Of a stretch of DNA of 8,067 nucleotides, positions 1-5,805 are shown piece after piece. The stretch is from the NCBI GenBank assembly GCA_947458525.1, contig CANHAG010000040.1, positions 1-8,067 of the forward strand. Reading direction: 5' to 3'. The first letter of the stretch is position 1, and every line of letters starts with the position of its first letter. The notes under the pieces were generated by a model. The model was given only the letters and a program-made list of their open reading frames with translations. It searched no databases and was not told the DNA's origin. Source of the DNA: Rhodospirillaceae bacterium (GTDB taxonomy: Bacteria > Pseudomonadota > Alphaproteobacteria > Rickettsiales > UBA3002). Position numbers and translations under genes: made by a program.

Positions 1-990
<990 letters not shown>

Positions 991-1038
991 CCTGAAATCG
1001 CGCTTTCACCGGCCTTTGGTTTTCGCTATGACTGGCGC

Positions 1039-2154
1039 ATGGGAAAAACGCCAACCATCAGCAGCGCCAAACGGATTGTCATCAAAATCGGCTCGAGCCT
1101 GATTGCGGATTCCGCGCGCGTGAGAAACCGCTGGCTGGCCGCCATGGCTCAGGATGTGGCGCATCTGCACGCGGCGGGAAAAGAAGTGATACTTGTTTCC
1201 TCTGGCGCCGTGGCGCTTGGCCGCCCGCGCGTGGGCTTAGGCAGCGAGCGCCTGAGTCTGGAAGAAAAACAGGCCGCCGCCGCGGCCGGTCAGCCCCTTT
1301 TGATTCAGGCCTGGCAACAGGCGTTTGCCGCGCAGAAAATCGAAGTGGCGCAGCTGCTCCTCACGCTCGAAGATTCCGAAGATCGCCAGCGCTACCTCAA
1401 CGCGCGTGCGACCTTTGGCACGCTGCTCAAACACCGGCTGATCCCGATTGTGAATGAGAATGATTCGGTCGCCACCGCTGAGCTGAAATTCGGTGATAAT
1501 GATCGGCTGGCCGCGCGTGTGGCAGTGATGATGGCGGCCGATCTGCTCGTCCTGTTTTCGGATGTGGACGGGCTTTACAACAAAAACCCCGCCACAAACC
1601 CGGATGCCGCGCATATCCCTGTGGTCAAGGAACTCACCCCGGCGATTCTGGCCATGGGGGGCGGGGCGGCCTCAAATCTAAGCCATGGCGGGATGAAAAC
1701 CAAGCTCGAAGCCGCACAGATGGCCACCAAAAGCGGCTGCCATATGGTAATTGCCAAAGGGAAAGAGCCGCATGCGCTGGCGCAGCTGATAAAGGGCGGG
1801 AACTGCACGTGGTTTCTTGCTGCCACCAAACCGCAACTCGCACGCAAAGACTGGATTGCAAGCGCCGTGAAACTACGCGGCAGCGTGACGATTGATGCGG
1901 GCGCGGCACGCGCGCTCAGTCAGGGTAAAAGCCTGCTTCCCGCCGGTGTCACCGCGGTGGAGGGGCAGTTTGAGCGCGGTGATACGATTGGGGTGAACGC
2001 TGCCGATGGTAGGGTGCTGGCCAAAGGCATTGCCGGGTATAGCGCGGCGGAAACCCGAAAAATCCGCGGTGAAAAATCCTCAGCCGTGGAGGGGATTCTG
2101 GGCTATGCCCACCGCGATACCCTCATCCACCGCGACGATCTGGTAATGTTATGA
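1039..2154 (+). CDS. proB: Glutamate 5-kinase ProB (kinase + PUA domain)
   Basis: Cytosolic enzyme that phosphorylates L-glutamate with ATP to gamma-glutamyl phosphate, the first and normally proline-inhibited step of proline synthesis. The 371-residue length is normal for the two-domain form. The amino-acid kinase domain (about residues 10-255) shows KIGSSL at 16-21, VSSGAVALG at 53-61, NENDSV at 139-144, FGDNDRLAARVA from 151, SDVDGLY at 174-180 and GGMKTKLEAA at 217-226. A PUA domain follows at about 275-355 (KLRGSVTIDAGAARAL, then GVTAVEG and FERGDTIGV). The ATG at 1039 is the first start in the open frame after the obgE stop and sits just before the conserved first strand; no convincing Shine-Dalgarno sequence precedes it. 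Its TGA stop overlaps the next start (ATGA at 2151-2154). Its usual partner proA is one gene downstream. Confidence 0.97.
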   Translation: MGKTPTISSAKRIVIKIGSSLIADSARVRNRWLAAMAQDVAHLHAAGKEVILVSSGAVALGRPRVGLGSERLSLEEKQAAAAAGQPLLIQAWQQAFAAQKIEVAQLLLTLEDSEDRQRYLNARATFGTLLKHRLIPIVNENDSVATAELKFGDNDRLAARVAVMMAADLLVLFSDVDGLYNKNPATNPDAAHIPVVKELTPAILAMGGGAASNLSHGGMKTKLEAAQMATKSGCHMVIAKGKEPHALAQLIKGGNCTWFLAATKPQLARKDWIASAVKLRGSVTIDAGAARALSQGKSLLPAGVTAVEGQFERGDTIGVNAADGRVLAKGIAGYSAAETRKIRGEKSSAVEGILGYAHRDTLIHRDDLVML

Positions 2155-2636
2155 CCGCGCCTGCCGCCACCAATTCCCGCTTTGCCAGCTCCTTCCAGCG
2201 CGCCGGCGCTTTTGTGCTTGATCTCATTGCGCTGAGCTTCCCTGAATTCTTGCTGATGCTGGCTTTCGGGCCTGAAAGCGGGGTGGCGGTTCTTGGCCGC
2301 TTCCTGCTCTATGCGGCATATTTCACCCTGTTTGAAGCCTCGTCCTGGCAGGCGACTCCTGGCAAGCGGGTGCTCGGTATTTACGTGGCGCGGCGCGGCG
2401 GCTCGCCCCTTACCCGCCCGCAGGCGCTTGAGCGTTTTCTCTTTTTCATGGCCTTCACTTTTCCTGCCCAGCTCAGTATGCTGAGCACGAATACGGCCGC
2501 GTTCCTCACCTTATGGCTTCTGCTGATCTGGCTGGTGCCGATTCTGGCAACCCGTGAGCGCACCGGCCTGCATGATATGGTCTGTGGCACGCGCGTGCTT
2601 ACCGGAACGCCCGAGGAAGCGGCAAGGGGGAGATAA
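2151..2636 (+). CDS. RDD family integral membrane protein
   Basis: Small inner-membrane protein of 161 residues with the features of the RDD family. There is an N-terminal R-A-G-x-F-x-x-D element (R17 to D24), TPGKRVLGI at 69-77 after the second helix, and a C-terminal HDMVCGTRV at 141-149. Hydrophobic segments lie at about residues 19-40, 46-64, 95-112 and 115-134, so three or four membrane helices are likely. RDD proteins are mostly uncharacterised; a few have been linked to ion transport, but nothing here supports a substrate. It starts inside the proB stop (4-nt overlap) and its TAA stop shares one base with the proA ATG, so it is embedded between two proline-synthesis genes and probably co-translated with them. 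Whether it has any role in proline or osmotic stress is only a guess from position. Confidence 0.88.
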   Translation: MTAPAATNSRFASSFQRAGAFVLDLIALSFPEFLLMLAFGPESGVAVLGRFLLYAAYFTLFEASSWQATPGKRVLGIYVARRGGSPLTRPQALERFLFFMAFTFPAQLSMLSTNTAAFLTLWLLLIWLVPILATRERTGLHDMVCGTRVLTGTPEEAARGR

Positions 2637-3886
2637 TGCAATCTGGTCTCTTACATCACATGGCGGGTGATGCCCGGGCGGCCTACCGGGCGGTCGCGGG
2701 GCTTCCGGCGTCACGCCGCAGCGAGGGGCTTGAGGCCTGCGCGCATGCACTGGCCGCAGCGAAGGAAGAAATTCTCGCCGCCAATCAGGAAGACATGCAG
2801 CACGCAGACCATCTGAGTGATGCGATGCGTGACCGGCTGCTGCTGACGCCCAAACGGGTGGAGGATATTATCGCCGCAGTGCAGGCGATTGCCCGCCAGC
2901 CCGATCCGCTCGGCCGGGTGCTTGAGCACTGGGCGAACCCGGTGAATGGATTATCGTTTGAGAAAGTCGCCGTGCCGCTGGGGGTGATTGCGATGATCTA
3001 TGAATCCCGCCCCAATGTGACGGTGGATGCGGGCGCGCTGTGCCTGCGCTCAGGCAATGCGGTGATCCTGCGCGGCGGGTCGGAATCGGCGCGCTCCTCC
3101 CGCTCCATGGTGGCGGCGATGCAGGCAGGCCTCCATGCAGCGAACCTGCCCACCGCCCTCATCCAGATTGTGCCCACACAAGACCGCGAGGCGATTCATT
3201 GCCTGCTCAAAATGCATCAGGAAATTGACGTGGTCATCCCCCGCGGCGGGGCGGGGCTGACCCGGCTGGTTGCCGAAGAGAGCCGCGTGCCGACTTTGCT
3301 GCATCTGGAAGGTAACTGCCATACCTATATTCACCGCGCGGCGGATCCGCACATGGCCATGGCGGTGCTGCATAACGCCAAACTCCGGCGCACAGGCGTG
3401 TGCGGGGCGACGGAATCCCTCGTCATGGATGGGGTGATTGCTGCAACCCTCCTGCCGCAGATTGTGGAAAATCTCACCAGCGCTGGCTGCGTGCTGTATG
3501 GAGATGAGGCGGCGCGCGCGATAGACGCCCGCATCAAACCCGCCAATGCAGAGGACTGGGCGAAAGAATATCTCGCGGCTGAGCTTTCGGTGAAAATCGT
3601 GACCGGCCTTGAGGAAGCGATTGCCCATATTAACCGCTATGGCTCGCACCATACGGATGCGATTATTACGGGCGATAATGCTGCAGCGCAGCATTTTCTG
3701 CGCGAGGTAGATAGCGCGATTGTGCTGCATAATGCCTCCACCCAGTTTGCCGATGGCGGGGAGTTCGGGTTCGGGGCGGAAATTGGCATTGCCACCGGGC
3801 GGCTGCATGCGCGCGGGCCGGTGGGGGCGGCGCAACTTACCACCTATAAATATCTGGTGCATGGCGAAGGCACCGTGCGGCCATGA
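2636..3886 (+). CDS. proA: Gamma-glutamyl phosphate reductase ProA
   Basis: Cytosolic NADPH-dependent reductase that converts gamma-glutamyl phosphate to glutamate 5-semialdehyde, the second step of proline synthesis after ProB. Length 416 is typical. It belongs to the aldehyde dehydrogenase fold: VPLGVIAMIYESRPNVTVDA up to residue 132, SGNAVILRGGSES at 139-151, IPRGGAGLTRLV, HLEGNCHTY, and the catalytic cysteine C256 in RRTGVCGATES. A purine-rich Shine-Dalgarno (AAGGGGG, about 2624-2630) lies inside the end of the RDD gene, a few bases before the ATG, and the TAATG junction at 2634-2638 makes this start convincing. The TGA stop overlaps the nadD ATG (ATGA at 3883-3886). Confidence 0.97.
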   Translation: MQSGLLHHMAGDARAAYRAVAGLPASRRSEGLEACAHALAAAKEEILAANQEDMQHADHLSDAMRDRLLLTPKRVEDIIAAVQAIARQPDPLGRVLEHWANPVNGLSFEKVAVPLGVIAMIYESRPNVTVDAGALCLRSGNAVILRGGSESARSSRSMVAAMQAGLHAANLPTALIQIVPTQDREAIHCLLKMHQEIDVVIPRGGAGLTRLVAEESRVPTLLHLEGNCHTYIHRAADPHMAMAVLHNAKLRRTGVCGATESLVMDGVIAATLLPQIVENLTSAGCVLYGDEAARAIDARIKPANAEDWAKEYLAAELSVKIVTGLEEAIAHINRYGSHHTDAIITGDNAAAQHFLREVDSAIVLHNASTQFADGGEFGFGAEIGIATGRLHARGPVGAAQLTTYKYLVHGEGTVRP

Positions 3887-4488
3887 AGCGGGTGGGACTT
3901 CTCGGCGGATCCTTTAATCCGGCGCATGCGGGGCATCTGCATATTTCGCGCGAGGCGCTGAAACGCCTGCAGCTGGATGAAATCTGGTGGCTGGTGGCAC
4001 CGCAAAATCCGCTCAAGCCCCGCGGCGATATGGCACCTTATGCCACACGTCTGGCAAGTGCAAAAAACATGGCCGCGGACCCGCGCATCCGGGTGCGTGA
4101 CCTTGAGGCGAAGGCCGGGCTTTATTTTACGGTAGATACGCTGCGTTACCTCACCACGCGCCACCGCAACATGCAATTTTTCTGGCTGATGGGGGCGGAT
4201 AATCTCGCCCAGTTTCACCGCTGGAAAGCATGGCGCACGATCGCTGCCATGGTGCCGATTCTGGTACTTGACCGCGCGCCTTATGCCTATGCCGCATTGC
4301 ACGCCCCGGCACCGGCACTGCTGAAACCCTACCGCTTGCCGGGCGCACGCAGTTTTGCCAACCCGGGGCTGCGCCTGCCTGCCTGGGCGTATCTCATCAT
4401 TCCGCGCCATCCGCTGAGCGCCACGCATTTACGAAAAACACTTGGAAAGAAGGCGTTTCTCGTTCATACTGATAGCAGTTCCCCGTGA
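3883..4488 (+). CDS. nadD: Nicotinate-nucleotide adenylyltransferase NadD
   Basis: Transfers AMP from ATP to nicotinate mononucleotide, giving deamido-NAD in the NAD biosynthesis pathway; cytosolic and usually essential. The 201-residue protein opens with the nucleotidyltransferase signature GGSFNPAHAGH at residues 8-18, which contains the HxGH ATP-binding element (H15-H18). It continues with WWLVAPQNPLKP and WLMGADNLAQFHRWKAW, a typical NadD substrate-binding segment, and ends with the second ATP-binding motif PLSATHLRK at 177-185. Many relatives have SST where this protein has S179-A180-T181; the substitution looks mild. The start overlaps the proA stop by 4 nt, and the TGA at 4486-4488 overlaps the rsfS start. 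Adjacent rsfS and rlmH form the commonly conserved nadD-rsfS-rlmH trio. Confidence 0.96.
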   Translation: MKRVGLLGGSFNPAHAGHLHISREALKRLQLDEIWWLVAPQNPLKPRGDMAPYATRLASAKNMAADPRIRVRDLEAKAGLYFTVDTLRYLTTRHRNMQFFWLMGADNLAQFHRWKAWRTIAAMVPILVLDRAPYAYAALHAPAPALLKPYRLPGARSFANPGLRLPAWAYLIIPRHPLSATHLRKTLGKKAFLVHTDSSSP

Positions 4489-4913
4489 TGGAGACGCGTA
4501 TTCAAGCCGCCAGTCCACGCCGCCGCAAGGCCGCGGCACCAAAAAAGAAACCCGCCGGCCGCGCCGCTGCCCCGCGCGCAAAATCTACCAAGCCTTCACC
4601 CACGGATCGCCGCCGCAAGGTGATTATCACCGCGCTGGAAGATCTGAAGGGCGAAGACATCGTGACCCTGAATGTGCGCGAGGTCTGCAGTTTTGCGGAT
4701 TATATGATTGTCGCCAGCGGCCGGGGGCCGCGCCATGTTGCATCACTCGCCGATGCGGTCATCGAAGCGCTTGGCAAAGCCGGTTTCCGCGGGGCTGCCG
4801 AAGGCCAGGAAACAGGCGACTGGGTGCTGATTGATGCCGGCGATATTGTGGTTCACCTCTTCCGCCCTGAAATCCGCGAACATTACCATCTTGAAAAAAT
4901 GTGGTCGGTGTAG
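4488..4913 (+). CDS. rsfS: Ribosomal silencing factor RsfS (Iojap family)
   Basis: Binds ribosomal protein uL14 on the 50S subunit and blocks joining to 30S, lowering translation in poor conditions. With the ATG at 4488 it has 141 residues. The conserved fold starts at about residue 37: a NVREVCSFADYMIVASG segment, RHVASLADAV, then DWVLIDAGDIVVHLF at 111-125 and the closing REHYHLEKMWS. The first 36 or so residues form an Ala/Lys/Arg/Pro-rich extension without hydrophobic stretches, probably disordered and able to contact RNA. Two starts are possible: ATG 4488, sharing one base with the nadD stop (TGATG), or GTG 4485, giving a 4-nt GTGA overlap and one extra residue. I prefer ATG. Confidence 0.94.
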   Translation: METRIQAASPRRRKAAAPKKKPAGRAAAPRAKSTKPSPTDRRRKVIITALEDLKGEDIVTLNVREVCSFADYMIVASGRGPRHVASLADAVIEALGKAGFRGAAEGQETGDWVLIDAGDIVVHLFRPEIREHYHLEKMWSV

Positions 4914-4922
4914 AAAGCGATG

Positions 4923-4948
4923 ATCGGATAATCCGATATCCGATAATC
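4923..4948. repeat. 7-bp repeat cluster upstream of rlmH
   Basis: The 48-bp gap between rsfS and rlmH contains ATCGGAT (4923-4929), one A, then ATCCGAT twice in direct tandem (4931-4937 and 4938-4944). The first two units form a perfect 7-bp inverted repeat with a 1-nt centre. A degraded further copy (ATCCGTA, 4954-4960) touches the rlmH ATG at 4962. No Shine-Dalgarno sequence is visible in the same stretch. The 7-bp spacing resembles the clusters on either side of the gap after rlmH, although the unit sequence differs. Confidence 0.75.
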
Positions 4949-4961
4949 TGGTGATCCGTAT

Positions 4962-5426
4962 ATGGAAATACTTATCGCAGCCGTGGGGAAAGCCAAGCAG
5001 GGCGCAGAAGCGGCTCTGGTAGAGCAGTATCTGCGCCAGACGCGCTGGAAAATCACCCTCAAAGAAATTCCTGATGCGCCCACAAGACTTGACCGCGCCG
5101 CCCGTCAGACGCAGGAAGCTCAGAAAATCGAGGCGCTGCTCACCCCGGCGAGTCACTTAGTGGTGCTGGATGCCGGCGGCGAACAGATGACGAGCGAGGC
5201 GCTTGCCGCCCTCCTCCAGCGTCAGATGGTGGGTAGTACGAGGCGGCTGGTTTTCGCCATTGGCGGGCAGGACGGGCTTGCCCCCGCACTCATTAAACGC
5301 GCCCATCACCGGCTGGCCTTTGGCCGTGCTACCTGGCCGCATCGGCTGGTGCGGATTATGCTCGCCGAGCAGATTTTCCGCGCTTATACGATTTCGGCGG
5401 GTCATCCCTATCATGTGGGGCATTAG
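4962..5426 (+). CDS. rlmH: 23S rRNA pseudouridine-1915 N3-methyltransferase RlmH
   Basis: SPOUT-class methyltransferase that uses S-adenosylmethionine to methylate pseudouridine 1915 in helix 69 of 23S rRNA on assembled 70S ribosomes; works as a homodimer. The 154 residues match the family length (E. coli 155). Landmarks are MEILIAAVGKAK at the N-terminus, LDAGGEQMTSEALA from residue 69 (often LDERG in relatives), the cofactor-site FAIGGQDGL at 98-106, and the knotted C-terminal region TWPHRLVRIMLAEQIFRAY ending in GHPYH at 147-151. The last conserved position, usually Arg after HPYH, is Val152 here. The ATG at 4962 fits the conserved N-terminus but has no clear Shine-Dalgarno; it is preceded by 7-bp repeats instead. 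Confidence 0.95.
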   Translation: MEILIAAVGKAKQGAEAALVEQYLRQTRWKITLKEIPDAPTRLDRAARQTQEAQKIEALLTPASHLVVLDAGGEQMTSEALAALLQRQMVGSTRRLVFAIGGQDGLAPALIKRAHHRLAFGRATWPHRLVRIMLAEQIFRAYTISAGHPYHVGH

Positions 5427-5432
5427 GAGGCG

Positions 5433-5481
5433 GGCTTCAGGTTTCGGGTTTTAGGTTTTAGGTTACAGATTCTAGATTTTA
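5433..5481. repeat. Degenerate tandem heptamer array after rlmH
   Basis: Seven consecutive 7-bp units fit a GGTTTTA-like consensus: GGCTTCA, GGTTTCG, GGTTTTA, GGTTTTA, GGTTACA, GATTCTA, GATTTTA. The array begins 6 bp after the rlmH stop. On the opposite side of a short spacer, 5491-5511 carries three units of the complementary orientation (AGAAACC, TGAAACC, CGAAATA), also with period 7. The array is far more AT-rich than the flanking genes and encodes nothing obvious. Confidence 0.75.
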
Positions 5482-5510
5482 TGGTTAGTCAGAAACCTGA
5501 AACCCGAAAT
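5441..5510. repeat. Long stem-loop formed by opposed heptamer arrays
   Basis: Bases 5442-5458 pair with 5493-5509 over 17 positions, all Watson-Crick except one G-U pair (5452 with 5499). G-U pairs at each end can lengthen the stem to 5441-5459 / 5492-5510. The loop is 32-34 nt. It is the first structure in a transcript leaving rlmH and could protect the 3' end or attenuate transcription. It has no U-run directly after the stem, so it is not a standard intrinsic terminator. Confidence 0.7.
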
Positions 5511-5517
5511 AGTTTCC

Positions 5518-5642
5518 GTCCCCCGCTGGCGGGGGACCGAATCCGTGCTTGACGGATTCGAGGGGGTGGCGTGATGTGGCGATATTTTACCCACCCCCCG
5601 AATCTGCTGGCGCAGATTCGCCCCCCCGCCAGCGGGGGGTGG
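5518..5642. repeat. Composite inverted element with two facing ~50-bp hairpin-rich copies (REP/BIME-like)
   Basis: Copy A (5520-5569, + orientation) and copy B (5591-5639, reverse orientation) share the order CCCCCGCTGGCGGGGG, two bases, CGAATC, a variable 10-11 nt centre, GATTCG, GGGGGTGG. A 21-nt spacer separates them. Each copy folds into two hairpins: 5518-5525/5530-5537 and 5538-5546/5552-5560 in A; 5599-5607/5612-5620 and 5622-5629/5632-5639 in B. The GGGGGTGG end of A can also pair with CCACCCCC at 5591-5598, and the two whole copies could form one long cruciform. The paired, head-to-head design is that of bacterial interspersed mosaic elements built from REP sequences. I cannot identify a named family, and no RAYT transposase is in the window. 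Confidence 0.8.
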
Positions 5643-5689
5643 TTTGATACTCACGTGAGCAATTTATTGCACAGGTGAGTATCAAAACC
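5641..5689. repeat. Inverted repeat with nested small palindromes
   Basis: TTTGATACTCAC (5643-5654) is perfectly complementary to 5675-5686, and GG/CC outside it pair if one A is bulged, giving a 12-14 bp stem. The 20-nt loop contains a smaller GCAA/TTGC hairpin (5659-5670). CTCACGTGAG at 5650-5659 is a perfect 10-bp palindrome that offers an alternative fold. It directly abuts the composite element on its left and the terminator on its right. Confidence 0.75.
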
Positions 5690-5691
5690 GT

Positions 5692-5711
5692 CCGCCGTAA
5701 GCGGCGGTTTT
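5692..5711 (+). terminator. Intrinsic terminator downstream of rlmH
   Basis: CCGCCG (5692-5697) pairs perfectly with CGGCGG (5702-5707) around a TAAG loop, followed at once by TTTT. An AAAA run sits just upstream (5684-5687), and AAAACCG can pair with CGGTTTT, so the structure may also work in the other direction. The T-run is short, so efficiency is uncertain. It probably ends the obgE-to-rlmH transcript and separates it from gpmI. Confidence 0.7.
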
Positions 5712-5734
5712 GCGCCGCGTGTGCCGAGCGAGAC

Positions 5735-5764
5735 GCATAAATAATTATGTGTAATTATTTATGC
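5735..5764. promoter_or_regulatory. AT-rich 13-bp perfect inverted repeat upstream of gpmI
   Basis: GCATAAATAATTA (5735-5747) is repeated exactly in inverted orientation at 5752-5764 with a TGTG spacer. Each arm contains the palindrome TAATTA, the two centred exactly 10 bp apart, so they would face the same side of the helix. The stretch is strikingly AT-rich among GC-rich genes and ends 41 bp before the gpmI ATG. This is the shape of a binding site for a dimeric or tetrameric regulator. No regulator is identified, and a transcript hairpin is the alternative. Confidence 0.55.
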
Positions 5765-5777
5765 AAATAACTATAAA
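5749..5777 (+). promoter_or_regulatory. Possible gpmI promoter
   Basis: TATAAA at 5772-5777 matches the -10 consensus at five of six positions. At a 17-bp spacing the -35 would be GTGTAA (5749-5754), which matches only three of six. Transcription would then start near 5784 and leave a leader of about 22 nt before the gpmI ATG. The -35 would fall in the centre of the AT-rich inverted repeat, which would suit repression or activation there. The placement after the terminator argues that a promoter is needed here, but this particular assignment is weak. Confidence 0.3.
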
Positions 5778-5780
5778 GAT

Positions 5781-5801
5781 CACTGAAACCTGACCACTGA
5801 C
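5781..5801. repeat. Heptamer repeats running into the gpmI start
   Basis: Three 7-bp units, CACTGAA, ACCTGAC and CACTGAC, occupy 5781-5801, with the gpmI ATG five bases later. CTGAAACC at 5783-5790 also occurs at 5497-5504 in the array after rlmH, and the match extends to 10 of 11 bases (CTGAAACCYGA). No Shine-Dalgarno sequence is present between the repeats and the ATG. Confidence 0.65.
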
Positions 5802-5805
5802 CCTC

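Noticed and set aside
1028..1030. ATG at 1028 as an earlier proB start
   Set aside because: It is in a different frame from proB and does not lead into the kinase sequence.
3050..3862. 270-residue open frame on the minus strand opposite proA
   Set aside because: proA is complete and well conserved here; the antisense translation is low quality and shows no family features.
4485..4487. GTG as the rsfS start
   Set aside because: It would give a 4-nt overlap with nadD and one extra Met, so it is possible, but the adjacent ATG at 4488 in a TGATG junction is the stronger codon.
5433..5511. Heptamer arrays as a CRISPR array
   Set aside because: The units are 7 bp, directly adjacent and degenerate, with no spacers of CRISPR length and no cas genes nearby.
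5518..5689. Palindromic block as an insertion sequence or MITE with target-site duplication
   Set aside because: I see no transposase and no convincing direct repeat flanking the block. A BIME-like origin fits better, although a MITE is not excluded.
5761..5793. Ten-codon open frame (ATG 5761, TGA 5791) upstream of gpmI as a leader peptide
   Set aside because: It has no ribosome-binding site, no regulatory codon run, and would begin upstream of the likely transcription start; its ATG is part of the AT-rich inverted repeat.
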